Made by a program: the position numbers and the translations under genes
Shown here: positions 43,820 to 51,967 of the stretch, in pieces
Layout: each line of letters begins with the position of its first letter
Numbering within the stretch: the first letter of the stretch is position 1
The notes under the pieces: model-generated
The model's database searches: none
The model's input: only the letters and a program-made list of their open reading frames with translations
Told to the model about the DNA's origin: nothing
DNA from: Mesorhizobium loti
Lineage (GTDB): Bacteria; Pseudomonadota; Alphaproteobacteria; Rhizobiales; Rhizobiaceae
DNA length: 64,000 nt
Reading direction: 5' to 3'
NCBI RefSeq assembly: GCF_013170705.1
Contig: NZ_CP033334.1
Coordinates: 4,999,501 to 5,063,500 of the forward strand

Positions 43820-44167
43820 TCACAGCTTGATCACATACTCCTTGCGGGTCGTTTCAAGCACTTCCCAGCTGCCCTTGAAGCCCGGCCTCAGCACGAAACT
43901 GTCGCCGGACTTGACGGTGCGTGCTTGCCCTCCGTCTTCCGCGATCACCGAAACGCCGGACAGAATGTGGCAGAACTCCCATTCGTCATAGACGATGCGC
44001 CATTTGCCAGGGGTCGATTCCCAGATGCCGGCATAGAGGCCGTCGTCGCGCTCCTCGGCATTCCAGGTGCGGAATTTCGGATCGCCCGAGATCAGCCGAT
44101 CCAGCGCCGGCGCGCCGGATTCTGGTTCGACGCCGTCAATTGATATTGTCAGGTAATGCGCGGACAG
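43820..44167 (-). CDS. Cupin-domain protein (EutQ-like), non-ATG start
   Basis: About 115 residues, not beginning with a normal start codon. The frame reads LSAHYLTISIDGVEPESGAP, then ISGDPKFRTWNAEE, GLYAGIWESTPGKWRIVYDE, WEFCHILSGVSVIAEDGGQA, then SGDSFVLRPGFKGSWEVLE, ending in KEYVIKL: a full small cupin with its beta-barrel motifs. Only CTG (44167) or ATT (44170) precedes it, with GGAGG six or three bases upstream. An ATG at 44180 reads out of frame. Either a rare start, a frameshift or a sequence error. Members bind metal in amino-acid and ethanolamine-type metabolism; role here unknown. Confidence 0.75.
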   Translation of the reverse strand: MSAHYLTISIDGVEPESGAPALDRLISGDPKFRTWNAEERDDGLYAGIWESTPGKWRIVYDEWEFCHILSGVSVIAEDGGQARTVKSGDSFVLRPGFKGSWEVLETTRKEYVIKL

Positions 44168-44185
44168 AATTTGCCTCCATTAAAA

Positions 44186-44252
44186 GAGCCGGCTTCGCGC
44201 CGGCTCGCCCCCACCCCGGCGCTACGCGCCGACCCTCCCCGCAAGGGAGGGT
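44186..44252. repeat. Rhizobial-type intergenic palindrome cluster (RIME-like)
   Basis: Three perfect stem-loops in a row: GAGCCGGC/GCCGGCTC (44186-44206), CGGCGC/GCGCCG (44217-44231) and ACCCTCCC/GGGAGGGT (44232-44252). This is the structure of the short interspersed palindromes found many times between genes in rhizobial genomes. It lies at the end of metY and can act as its terminator. Confidence 0.75.
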
Positions 44253-44257
44253 AAGGA

Positions 44258-45538
44258 TCAAACCTTGGCGAGCGCCTGTTCGAGGTCGGCGACAATGTCG
44301 GTGACGTCCTCGATGCCGATGGAAAGCCGCACGGTGTCCGGGCCGGCGCCGGCCTTGACCTTCTGCTCGTCGGAAAGCTGGCGGTGCGTGGTCGACGCCG
44401 GATGGATGACGAGCGACTTGGTATCGCCGACGTTGGCCAGATGCGAAAACAGCTCGAGCGCCTCGACGAATTTGACGCCGGCCTCATAACCGCCCTTGAG
44501 GCCGAAGGTGAACACGGCGCCCGCGCCAAGGGGCGAGTATTTCTTCTGCAGCGCATTGTTCTTGTCGCTGGGCAGGCCGGGATAGTTCACCCAGGCGACC
44601 TTGGGGTGGTTGGACAGCCAGCCCGCGACCGTGACGGCATTGTCGCAGTGGCGCTGCATGCGCAGCGGCAGGGTTTCGAGGCCGGTCAGGATGAGAAAGG
44701 CGTTGAAAGGCGAGATCGCCGGGCCGAGGTCGCGCAGGCCGAGCACGCGCGCGGCTATGGCGAAAGCGAAATTGCCGAAGGTCTCATGCAGGACGAGGCC
44801 GCCATATTCGGGGCGCGGTTCCGACAGCATCGGGTACTTGCCCGACTTCGACCAGTCGAAGGTGCCGCCGTCGACAATGACGCCGCCGATGGAATTGCCA
44901 TGGCCACCGATGAACTTGGTCAGCGAGTGGACGACGATGTCGGCGCCATGCTCGATCGGCCGGATCAAATAGGGCGAGGCCAGCGTGTTGTCGACGATCA
45001 GCGGCAGGCCGTGCTTACGGGCGATGTCGCCGATCTTTTCGATATCGACGAAGGTGCCGCCCGGATTGGCAAGGCTCTCGATGAAGATCGCCTTGGTCTT
45101 GTTGTCGATCTGGCTTTCAAAGGTCGAGAGGTCGTTGGTGTCGGCCCAGCGCACTTCCCAGCCATAATTCTTGAAGGCGTGGCCAAACTGGTTGATCGAA
45201 CCGCCATAGAGCTTGTTGGCGGCGACGAAATTGTCGCCCGGCTGCATCAAATTGTGGAACACGATCACCTGCGCGGCGTGACCGGACGCGACCGCAAGGG
45301 CAGCCGTACCGCCCTCGAGTGCGGCGACGCGCTCTTCGAGCACTGCCTGCGTCGGGTTCATGATGCGGGTATAGATGTTACCGAACGCCTTCAGGCCGAA
45401 CAGCGAGGCGGCGTGGTCGGCGTCATCGAAGACGAAGGAGGTCGTCTGGTATATCGGCGTGGCGCGCGCGCCGGTGGCCGGATCGGGCTTGGCGCCGGCA
45501 TGGACGGCGAGCGTGTTGAAACCGGGCGTACGGGTCAC
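44258..45538 (-). CDS. metY: O-acetylhomoserine sulfhydrylase (MetY)
   Basis: 426 residues. PLP lysine K208 is in VVHSLTKFIGGHGNSIGGV. Around it are the family motifs YTRIMNPTQAVLEERVAALEGG in key part, GHAAQVIVFHNLMQPGDNFV and the long C-terminal SHLANVGDTKSLVIHPASTTH. It makes homocysteine from O-acetylhomoserine and sulfide (direct sulfhydrylation), or uses O-succinylhomoserine in related members. Two copies of a 14-bp motif lie 70-125 bp upstream and may bind a regulator. No SAM-II-type riboswitch is seen. Confidence 0.95.
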   Translation of the reverse strand: MTRTPGFNTLAVHAGAKPDPATGARATPIYQTTSFVFDDADHAASLFGLKAFGNIYTRIMNPTQAVLEERVAALEGGTAALAVASGHAAQVIVFHNLMQPGDNFVAANKLYGGSINQFGHAFKNYGWEVRWADTNDLSTFESQIDNKTKAIFIESLANPGGTFVDIEKIGDIARKHGLPLIVDNTLASPYLIRPIEHGADIVVHSLTKFIGGHGNSIGGVIVDGGTFDWSKSGKYPMLSEPRPEYGGLVLHETFGNFAFAIAARVLGLRDLGPAISPFNAFLILTGLETLPLRMQRHCDNAVTVAGWLSNHPKVAWVNYPGLPSDKNNALQKKYSPLGAGAVFTFGLKGGYEAGVKFVEALELFSHLANVGDTKSLVIHPASTTHRQLSDEQKVKAGAGPDTVRLSIGIEDVTDIVADLEQALAKV

Positions 45539-45607
45539 TTAAACCTCCCTTTGAACTTCTCGAATTGGCCGCGCATTCTTGGCGAAGGCCGCGCGTGAAT
45601 GCAAAGA

Positions 45608-45661
45608 AGAAAATACCTTTCGGCAAACGATTTGTGATGAACGCGCCAGAAAATACCTTTC
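45608..45661. promoter_or_regulatory. Direct 14-bp repeats upstream of metY, putative regulator sites
   Basis: AGAAAATACCTTTC occurs at 45608-45621 and 45648-45661, 40 bp apart start to start, about four turns of DNA. Each copy is itself partly palindromic (GAAAGG..TTTTC). They lie in the gap between the metY start (45538) and the CoA-binding gene (45682). A methionine- or homocysteine-responsive repressor is a guess. Confidence 0.55.
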
Positions 45662-45681
45662 TTCCCGGAATAATTTTGCGT

Positions 45682-46203
45682 CTATTTCTGGCGCACGCCA
45701 AAGCTCTGGAAGCCCTGGCGCATCAGCGGCTTCTTTGATGATAGCACCCCGGAATTGACACCGGTCCAGCCGATCTCGCCGGACAGCTTGCCGTACTCGA
45801 TCTTCGGGCAACGGTTCATCACCACCTTGACGCCGGCGGCTTCGGCGCGGGCGGCCGCCTCGTCATGGCGCACGCCAAGCTGCATCCAGACGACCTTCGG
45901 CAAGGGATCGAGGCGCAAGGCCTCGTCGACGATGCCGGGCACAGCCGCCGGGGCGCGAAAGATATCGACCATGTCGATCGGCCCGGGAACATCGGCGAGG
46001 CTGGCATAGGTCATGCGGCCGAGGATTTCCTTGCCAGCCTGGCCAGGATTGATCGGGAACACCAAAAAGCCCTTGGCCAGCAAGTACTTCAGGACGAAGT
46101 AGCTTGGCCTCACGTCGTTGGCGGACGCGCCGACCATGGCGATGGTCTTCACCGAATTGAGGATGCCGGCAATGTAGGTGTTGTCGTAGCTATCGTGGTT
46201 CAT
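45682..46203 (-). CDS. CoA-binding domain protein (YccU-like)
   Basis: 173 residues from ATG 46203. Nucleotide-binding Rossmann motif AMVGASANDVRPSYFVLKYL near residue ~22-41, PINPGQAGKEILG, then VDIFRAP and the end VVMNRCPKIEYGKL with the family Cys. These small proteins bind CoA or acyl-CoA; exact role is not settled. Its start overlaps the upstream GNAT stop by 14 nt, so they are probably co-translated. Confidence 0.9.
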   Translation of the reverse strand: MNHDSYDNTYIAGILNSVKTIAMVGASANDVRPSYFVLKYLLAKGFLVFPINPGQAGKEILGRMTYASLADVPGPIDMVDIFRAPAAVPGIVDEALRLDPLPKVVWMQLGVRHDEAAARAEAAGVKVVMNRCPKIEYGKLSGEIGWTGVNSGVLSSKKPLMRQGFQSFGVRQK

Positions 46204-46948
46204 ACGGCTTCCTGCGGTAGTGATATCGATAGAGTTCGCGATTGAACCCCAGCGAGGCATAGAGCGCGCGGCCCGGCACGTTGTCGGCCACAACCTGGAG
46301 GCATGCCGCCGAGGCACCTGCCTGTCGCGCCCAGTCGATCAGGCCGCCAACGGTCTTGCGCCCCAGGCCTTGCTGCCTGAAGCGGCGATCCGTTTCAACC
46401 GATTCCACCACAAGCAGCCCATCGCGAATGACGCCATAGGCCAGGGCGGCAATTACGCTGTCGTGTTCGCAGGATACGAATGCCCGCTCACCGATGATCA
46501 GCCCAGTCATATCGCGAAAGACGCGGCTGTCGGTGTCGTCATAGGCGCCCATGCGGAACCGCGCAGCGAACCAGTCCTCGCTTGGCATTGGCGAAACCGA
46601 GACGTGTTCGTCGCGAACCTCCGCCAAATCGTCGATCCCCGCATGGAGATGGATTGTTCCGCCCTCCAACTGGTAGCCGCGACCGTCGAGCGCGGCCACG
46701 AGTTCGTCGGCGATATCAGGCACGCGGAAGAGAGGCGTCTGGCCATGACCGATATAAAAGGCCTCGGCAGCGTCGAGCACTGTTTCAGGCGCTCCCCGCC
46801 TGCCCCGCAAAGGATTGGCTGAGTTCGCGCGCCGGGTCCTGCCACCCGAGCGCCTCAGAACCCAGCCATGGAAGACCGTCTCGGAGGCCGCCGGCCAGGC
46901 TGCGCGGCATGCCTCTTCCATCCGCCAATTGAGATCGTCGTCAGCCAT
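46190..46948 (-). CDS. GNAT-family acetyltransferase
   Basis: 252 residues from ATG 46948 (MADDDLNWRMEEACRAAWPA). The C-terminal half holds the GNAT fold: VIAALAYGVIRDGLLVVESVETDRRFRQQGLGRKTVGGL in key part (acetyl-CoA loop RRFRQQGLGRK), then NVPGRALYASLGFNRELYRY. The N-terminal half (~1-110) matches a less conserved partner domain. Odd: it begins with FHGWVLRRSGGRTRRANSANPL, seen in similar proteins of the order. Overlaps the CoA-binding gene start; 11 bp after the ATPase gene. Confidence 0.88.
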   Translation of the reverse strand: MADDDLNWRMEEACRAAWPAASETVFHGWVLRRSGGRTRRANSANPLRGRRGAPETVLDAAEAFYIGHGQTPLFRVPDIADELVAALDGRGYQLEGGTIHLHAGIDDLAEVRDEHVSVSPMPSEDWFAARFRMGAYDDTDSRVFRDMTGLIIGERAFVSCEHDSVIAALAYGVIRDGLLVVESVETDRRFRQQGLGRKTVGGLIDWARQAGASAACLQVVADNVPGRALYASLGFNRELYRYHYRRKPYEPR

Positions 46949-46959
46949 GCGCGCCCCCG

Positions 46960-47742
46960 TCACGCGTCGGCTTCCCGCAGCGCTTCCTCCATAAACATGT
47001 CGGGGTCGCTGCAGAAGTCGCGCATCATGCGAAAGTGATCGGTGTCGGTGAAATCTGTCGGGTCGAGCCCGAACCGGCTGATGCGGAACAATTGCGCTCC
47101 GGGACAAGCCATCAACAGCGGCGAGTGTGTCGCCATGATCACCTGCGCGGTGCCGGACTGGTCCATGCGCCGCAGCATCTTGAGCAGTTCGATCTGGCGC
47201 GATGGCGAAAGCGCGCTCTCCGGTTCGTCGAGGATGTAGATGCCTTGCCTGCGGCAGCGCTCCTCGAAAAAGCGGATGAACCCCTCGCCGTGCGACCAGG
47301 AGAGGAAATCCGGCGGCGGCGGCTTGAACGGGTCTTCCAGTGCCGCCTGGTCGAGGTAACGTGCCACGGAATAGAAGGATTCGGCGCGAAAGAACCAGCC
47401 GGCGGTAACCTTTGGCAGCCAGTGGCCACGGAATGTGTTGGCCAATGCGGCGCCGCTCTTGTCGATGGCGCTGGAGTGGTCGACCGGGCGATAGCCCTTG
47501 CCGCCGCCGGCCTCGTCGTAGCCGGCCAAAGCGCCGATCGCCTCGAGAAGCGTGGATTTGCCGGTGCCGTTCTCGCCGACGATGATGGTGATGGGGGTGG
47601 TGAATTCGAGTTGGAATTCGTGGCCGCGAAAGAGCGGCAGGTTCCAGGGATATTTTTCCCAGTCGGACACCCGCTCCGGATCGAGCAGGATACGCTTGAG
47701 ATAGGGCGCCTTGAGCCGTGTCAGCTGTTTGCGGTAGGCCAT
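46960..47742 (-). CDS. AAA ATPase of the ABC-like single-protein group
   Basis: 260 residues from ATG 47742 (TGATG overlap). Walker A GENGTGKS (56-63), Walker B IYILDEPESALSP, and H-loop MATHSPLLMACPGA are seen, with LLEAIGALAGYDEAGGGKGYR between. No membrane domain and no ABC partner gene nearby. This AAA_21/AAA_15-type ATPase resembles the ATPase parts of anti-phage or DNA-repair systems (for example Gabija-like or OLD-like enzymes) but lacks a nuclease domain. Function unknown. Confidence 0.82.
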   Translation of the reverse strand: MAYRKQLTRLKAPYLKRILLDPERVSDWEKYPWNLPLFRGHEFQLEFTTPITIIVGENGTGKSTLLEAIGALAGYDEAGGGKGYRPVDHSSAIDKSGAALANTFRGHWLPKVTAGWFFRAESFYSVARYLDQAALEDPFKPPPPDFLSWSHGEGFIRFFEERCRRQGIYILDEPESALSPSRQIELLKMLRRMDQSGTAQVIMATHSPLLMACPGAQLFRISRFGLDPTDFTDTDHFRMMRDFCSDPDMFMEEALREADA

Positions 47743-48182
47743 CAATCAGGCAGCGAAATCGTGCCGTCTTCGGCGATCGGAAAGGCCGGATTGTGCGCCA
47801 CTTCCCAGACATGCCCGTCGGCATCGGCGAAATAACCGTACCAGCCGCCCCAGAAGGCGCGGCCGGCCGGCTTGACGATACGGCCGCCGGCTTTCTCAGC
47901 CATCGCCAGCACCTCGTCGACTTCAGCGTCGGAGCGGGTGTTGTAGGCGAGATAGACAGCGGAGGGCGCCCTGGCGAAGGTGATGCCCGAATCCGCCTCG
48001 GCGCTGGCACGCGGAAACAGGCCGAGAATGGCGCCGCCCATCTGGAAGAAGGCGACGCCGTCGGTGATGCCGGCATGCCGCCTCAGGCCCATCGCCTCGT
48101 AGAACCGCACGGCGCGATCGAGATCGTCCGTGGCGATGGTGACGATGGAGATGCGCGGTTCCACGGTTACTCGTCCGTCCAT
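47742..48182 (-). CDS. VOC-superfamily (glyoxalase/dioxygenase-like) protein
   Basis: 146 residues from ATG 48182, overlapping the enoyl-CoA hydratase gene by 16 nt. Two beta-alpha-beta-beta-beta modules: an EPRISIVTIATDDLDRAVRFYEAMG-type start, then GGRIVKPAGRAFWGGWYGYFADADGHVWEVAHNP (trimmed here to its metal-site part FADADGHVWEVAHNP). A metal-dependent enzyme or binding protein; substrate unknown. Tightly packed with neighbours. Confidence 0.87.
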   Translation of the reverse strand: MDGRVTVEPRISIVTIATDDLDRAVRFYEAMGLRRHAGITDGVAFFQMGGAILGLFPRASAEADSGITFARAPSAVYLAYNTRSDAEVDEVLAMAEKAGGRIVKPAGRAFWGGWYGYFADADGHVWEVAHNPAFPIAEDGTISLPD

Positions 48183-48988
48183 TCCGGCTTGCGCTTGCCG
48201 ATGAAGGCGCCGATGCCCTCCTCCGCGTCGCGCGCCAGCATGTTCTCGACCATGACGCGGCCGGTATAGGCATAGGCATCCGCCAGCCCCATCTCGGCCT
48301 GCGCGTAAAAGGCCTCCTTGCCGATCTTCACCACCAAAGATGATTTGGAAGCAATGGTTTGCGCGTATTTGGTGACGATCTGATTCAGGTATTCGCGCGG
48401 CACGACGCGGTTTACCAGGCCGAATTCCTTGGCGGTGGCCGCGTCGATCGTCTCGCCGGTCAGGAGCATCTCCATCGCCTGTTTGCGCGAGACGTTGCGC
48501 GACAGCGCCACCATCGGCGTGGAACAGAACAGCCCGATGTTGACGCCCGGCGTGCAGAACGTCGCCTCATGGGAGGCGATCGCCAGGTCGCAGCTGGCGA
48601 CAAGCTGCAGGCCGGCGGCGGTCGCCAGGCCATCGACTTCGGCGATGACAGGCAAGGGATGGCGCACAATCGCCTGCATCAGCGTCGCACAGGCGGCGAA
48701 CGTCTCTTCGAAAAAGGCCTTGCCGCGATCGGCGTCGGCGCGGCGCGCCGTCATTTCCTTGAGATCATGGCCGGCGCAGAATACTTTTCCGGCTGCCGAC
48801 AGCACGATGACGCGAACGGCCTTGTCGTGCTTGGCGCGGTCGAGTTCGGCGGTCAGTGCCGCCATTACCCCAAGCGACAGGGCGTTGGCAGGAGGATTGG
48901 AGAGCGTCAGGCGCAGCACACCCTTGTCCAGCCTGGTCGTGACCGGCCCTTCGACAGCGACAGGCTTGATGGCAAGGATTTCGGCCAT
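48167..48988 (-). CDS. Enoyl-CoA hydratase/isomerase-family protein
   Basis: 273 residues from ATG 48988. Crotonase fold signatures: VIVLSAAGKVFCAGHDLKEM in key part (oxyanion loop GHDL), HPLPVIAEVDGLATAAGLQL, then IGLFCSTPMVALSRNV and GLVNRVVPREYLN. Of the two hydratase glutamates, one position in GLFCST-type members is changed, so isomerase or other crotonase chemistry is possible. First gene in a compact minus-strand row with VOC, ATPase, GNAT and CoA-binding proteins. Confidence 0.9.
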   Translation of the reverse strand: MAEILAIKPVAVEGPVTTRLDKGVLRLTLSNPPANALSLGVMAALTAELDRAKHDKAVRVIVLSAAGKVFCAGHDLKEMTARRADADRGKAFFEETFAACATLMQAIVRHPLPVIAEVDGLATAAGLQLVASCDLAIASHEATFCTPGVNIGLFCSTPMVALSRNVSRKQAMEMLLTGETIDAATAKEFGLVNRVVPREYLNQIVTKYAQTIASKSSLVVKIGKEAFYAQAEMGLADAYAYTGRVMVENMLARDAEEGIGAFIGKRKPEWTDE

Positions 48989-49141
48989 GGCTGAGATCTC
49001 CGCGATTCCGAACGGGCTGGCAGAGTATCTAATATCGGATCGGGTTTCATCCAACACCCATCGCTTGCGCCAGAAGACTGAAGATGTTGCCAGGAATGCC
49101 CAGCTGCGCCCATACAGGCCTGCGCAGAACGAGAGACCGAC

Positions 49142-49606
49142 ATGCCCGCCCAGACCAATCTCAAACCGGTGCTGACCGCAGCGCAGATCAATACGCTGAT
49201 GGAGACCGTCTTCCCGCAACTCAACGAGAATTCCGCCGCCTATGAGGCGATCGACGTGTTCCCCGGCGGCTGCATCGTGCGACTCAATGCTGGCGAGCGG
49301 CATCTGCGTCCCGGCGGCACGGTGTCCGGCCCGGCCCTGTTCACGCTGGCCGATATTGGCGGTTATGTCTGCGTGCTCAGCCATGCCGGGCCGGATGCGC
49401 TCTCGGTCACCACCAACCTCAACATCAACTTCGTGCGCAAGGCCGAGGCCGGACCGATCGACGGCCATTGCCGCATCCTGAAGCTGGGAAAGAGCTTGAT
49501 GGTGTTCGACATCGACATCGTCGCCGGCCCGGAAGGACACACGATCGCGCACGCCACGGGCACCTATTCGATCCCGCCGAAGCGCATTGGCGATGTGGTA
49601 AAATAA
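49142..49606 (+). CDS. PaaI-family hotdog thioesterase
   Basis: 154 residues. Hotdog-fold pattern: LRPGGTVSGPALFTLADIGGYV in key part (catalytic-site Asp in LADIGG), LSVTTNLNINFVRKAEAGPI, then ILKLGKSLMVFDIDIV. PaaI-like enzymes cleave acyl- or aryl-CoA thioesters, e.g. phenylacetyl-CoA. The substrate is unknown. It is divergent from the enoyl-CoA hydratase, 153 bp apart, so a shared acyl-CoA role is plausible. Confidence 0.88.
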   Translation: MPAQTNLKPVLTAAQINTLMETVFPQLNENSAAYEAIDVFPGGCIVRLNAGERHLRPGGTVSGPALFTLADIGGYVCVLSHAGPDALSVTTNLNINFVRKAEAGPIDGHCRILKLGKSLMVFDIDIVAGPEGHTIAHATGTYSIPPKRIGDVVK

Positions 49607-49668
49607 TACCTTTTTCCTAGACCATTGTTTTTGTTATCATTTCTCCATTTGAGAGCCTTTTGATCGGC

Positions 49669-49697
49669 TTGACGCGCAATTCCCCCTCGCCTATAAG
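49669..49697 (+). promoter_or_regulatory. Strong sigma-70 promoter of the rplM-rpsI operon
   Basis: TTGACG (49669-49674), a 17-bp spacer, and TATAAG (49692-49697), 124 bp before the rplM ATG. The best promoter match in the window and where one is expected. Confidence 0.8.
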
Positions 49698-49710
49698 CCC
49701 TCCCGAAGCA

Positions 49711-49735
49711 GCGGCCCGCAAAGGCCGCCGTTTTG
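49711..49735 (+). promoter_or_regulatory. Leader hairpin with U run upstream of rplM
   Basis: GCGGCC (49711-49716) pairs with GGCCGC (49723-49728) around a CGCAAA loop and is followed by CGTTTTGTT. It starts about 14 bp after the -10 box, so it lies at the very 5' end of the mRNA. It looks like a small attenuator or a stability/regulatory element. L13 leaders are autoregulatory in other phyla; here it is only inferred. Confidence 0.5.
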
Positions 49736-49820
49736 TTATTGGCGGCGGGCAGGCGCTCATCGTCAATCCAAGCAACAAGAAACGCCTTCCCCGTGAAGGT
49801 CAGAACCGAGAGCAGAAAAC

Positions 49821-50285
49821 ATGACAACCTTTTCGCAGAAGCCTGCGGATGTGGTGAAGAAGTGGATCCTGATCGACGCCGAGGGTCTCGTCGTTGGTCG
49901 TCTGGCCACTGTCATCGCCAATCATCTTCGCGGCAAGCACAAGCCGACCTTCACCCCGCATGTCGACGACGGCGACAATGTCATCGTCATCAATGCCGAC
50001 AAGGTGGTGTTCACCGGCAAGAAGTTCACCGACAAGGTCTATTACTGGCACACCGGCCACCCCGGCGGCATCAAGGAGCGCACCGCGCGCCAGCTGCTCG
50101 AGGGCCGTTTCCCCGAGCGTGTCGTCGAAAAGGCCGTTGAGCGCATGGTGCCGCGTGGTCCGCTTGGCCGTCGCCAGATGAAGAACCTGCGCGTCTATGC
50201 AGGCGCAGAGCATCCGCATGTTGCCCAGCAGCCAGAAGTCCTCGACGTGGCCAAGCTGAATTCCAAGAACAAGAAGGTCGCATAA
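49821..50285 (+). CDS. rplM: 50S ribosomal protein L13
   Basis: 154 residues. Signature sequences: [40 protein letters not shown] in key part, [20 protein letters not shown] and the C-terminal [25 protein letters not shown] block (here [20 protein letters not shown]). Normal for alphaproteobacteria. An early-assembly 23S rRNA binding protein. Co-transcribed with rpsI one base downstream. Confidence 0.99.
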   Translation: MTTFSQKPADVVKKWILIDAEGLVVGRLATVIANHLRGKHKPTFTPHVDDGDNVIVINADKVVFTGKKFTDKVYYWHTGHPGGIKERTARQLLEGRFPERVVEKAVERMVPRGPLGRRQMKNLRVYAGAEHPHVAQQPEVLDVAKLNSKNKKVA

Positions 50286-50286
50286 G

Positions 50287-50769
50287 ATGGCTGAGCTTTC
50301 CTCGCTCGCAGAACTGGGCGCCGCCACCGGCAACACCAACACGCAGGCCGCGGCCCCGGTCCACGTCCAGAAGCTCGACAAGTCGGGCCGCGCCTATGCC
50401 ACCGGCAAGCGCAAGAACGCCATTGCGCGCGTCTGGGTGAAGCCGGGCTCCGGCAAGATCGTCGTCAACGACAAGGAATTCGCGACCTATTTCGCGCGTC
50501 CGGTCCTGCAGATGATCCTCAACCAGCCGATCATCGCCTCCAACCGCGCGGGCCAGTACGACATCGTCGCCACCGTCGTCGGCGGCGGTCTCTCCGGCCA
50601 GGCCGGTGCGGTTCGTCACGGCATCTCCAAGGCGCTGACCTACTACGAGCCGGCGCTGCGCGCCGTGCTCAAGAAGGGCGGCTTCCTGACCCGCGACAGC
50701 CGCGTCGTCGAGCGCAAGAAGTACGGCAAGGCGAAAGCCCGCCGCAGCTTCCAGTTCTCGAAGCGCTAA
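50287..50769 (+). CDS. rpsI: 30S ribosomal protein S9
   Basis: 160 residues. A long alphaproteobacterial N-terminal extension (~1-35) precedes the S9 core: [54 protein letters not shown] and the basic end [20 protein letters not shown]. The C-terminal SKR reaches toward the P-site tRNA. Ends at a strong terminator at 50794. Confidence 0.99.
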   Translation: MAELSSLAELGAATGNTNTQAAAPVHVQKLDKSGRAYATGKRKNAIARVWVKPGSGKIVVNDKEFATYFARPVLQMILNQPIIASNRAGQYDIVATVVGGGLSGQAGAVRHGISKALTYYEPALRAVLKKGGFLTRDSRVVERKKYGKAKARRSFQFSKR

Positions 50770-50793
50770 GCGCTCCGCGGTTTTGGACAATCG

Positions 50794-50820
50794 AAAAGGC
50801 CGCCTCCGGGCGGCCTTTTT
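50794..50820 (+). terminator. rpsI terminator
   Basis: AAAAGGCCGCC (50794-50804), loop TCCG, GGCGGCCTTTT (50809-50819), then one more T: a perfect 11-bp stem with T run, 25 bp after the rpsI stop. Confidence 0.92.
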
Positions 50821-51061
50821 GCATTGCGAATCCCCTATCCGGCGGAATGGCCGCGTCGCGCATGAACAGGAATGCGCAGACCGCCGAGAACGCCACGGGC
50901 GCGGCATTCGATGCAAGCCGTGTTGTACATCCGGCAAATGTCAGGCCAGGCAAATTTCCTGCGGTCCGTCGCGCGCGGCGCGGCACCATGCTACGAGACA
51001 GGGACCGGCCTTTTCGATCCAAAGTATATCTGGATAGGTAGTTCTTAGGGGGAGATCTCGG

Positions 51062-51850
51062 ATGTCGTCACCCGAACCGATCAAATTCACCGACGGCGCG
51101 GCTTACGAGCGCTTCATGGCTCCCTGGAGCCGATCCGCCGGGGCTTTGTTCATCGACTGGCTGGCGCCGGACCCCGGACGGGCCTGGGTTGATGTCGGTG
51201 CCGGCAACGGCGCGTTCACTGAGCTCATTCTAGCGAAGTCCGCCCCTTCGTCCGTTTGCGCGATCGATCCCTCCGACGCGCAGATTGCGACTGCTCGGCA
51301 GAAAATCTCGGCAAAGCAGGTCGAGCTGTCGATTGGCGATGCGATGGCCCTTCCCTACGACGCCAACCGCTTCGACGTCGCGGTGATGGCGCTGGTGCTG
51401 TTCTTCGTCCCCGACCCGCGCAAGGGCGCCTCGGAAATGCTCCGCGTCACCAAGCCCGGCGGCATCGTCGCGTCCTACACCTGGGACGTCATGCGCGGCG
51501 GCACCCCTACACAGCATTTGTGGGAGGAGATGGACGCGATGGGCAAACCGGCCGCACGTCCGCCGAGCGCGGAGGTCTCGCGTTTCGCGGCGCTGAAGGC
51601 GCTTTGGGCGGAGCTCGGCATCCGCGATGTCGAGACGCGCGAGCTTGTCGTCGAACGCACCTTCGCCGACTTCGACGATTATTGGCTATCCATGGTCGTG
51701 AGCAGCCCGAGCGGAATCGTCGGGAAGCTGTCGGATGCGGAGAGCGCGGAGCTTAAACGCCGACTAAAGGACAGACTGCCGGCAAGCGCCACGGGAGCGA
51801 TCACGGTTCACGCATGGTCGACGGCGATCAAGGGGCGAAAGGCCGCTTAA
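51062..51850 (+). CDS. Class I SAM-dependent methyltransferase
   Basis: 262 residues with GGGGGAG just upstream. SAM-binding motif I is AWVDVGAGNGAFTELIL (~45-60), the acidic end of the second strand is AIDPSDAQIATARQKI, and motif post I is DAMALPYDANRFDVAVMALVL in key part, typical of UbiE/methyltransferase type 11 enzymes. The C-terminal half has ETRELVVERTFADFDDYWLSMV. It methylates a small molecule; substrate unknown. No partner genes. Confidence 0.9.
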   Translation: MSSPEPIKFTDGAAYERFMAPWSRSAGALFIDWLAPDPGRAWVDVGAGNGAFTELILAKSAPSSVCAIDPSDAQIATARQKISAKQVELSIGDAMALPYDANRFDVAVMALVLFFVPDPRKGASEMLRVTKPGGIVASYTWDVMRGGTPTQHLWEEMDAMGKPAARPPSAEVSRFAALKALWAELGIRDVETRELVVERTFADFDDYWLSMVVSSPSGIVGKLSDAESAELKRRLKDRLPASATGAITVHAWSTAIKGRKAA

Positions 51851-51967
51851 TGCATGCGACGCCTTACGTCGCCGCTTTCTTCTTCGCCTTCGGCTTGGCC
51901 GGCTTCGGTGCAAGTCCGTCCGGATCGTCGCCGTTGAACAGCAACGCGATGCGCTCGTAGCTCTGGC

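Noticed and set aside
45539..45681. SAM-II riboswitch upstream of metY
   Set aside because: Looked for the conserved SAM-II stem and pseudoknot sequences on the minus strand and did not find them; direct repeats occupy the region.
46949..48076. Long N-terminal extension of the GNAT frame
   Set aside because: The extension is an out-of-frame copy of the ATPase and VOC genes; ATG 46948 gives a normal protein.
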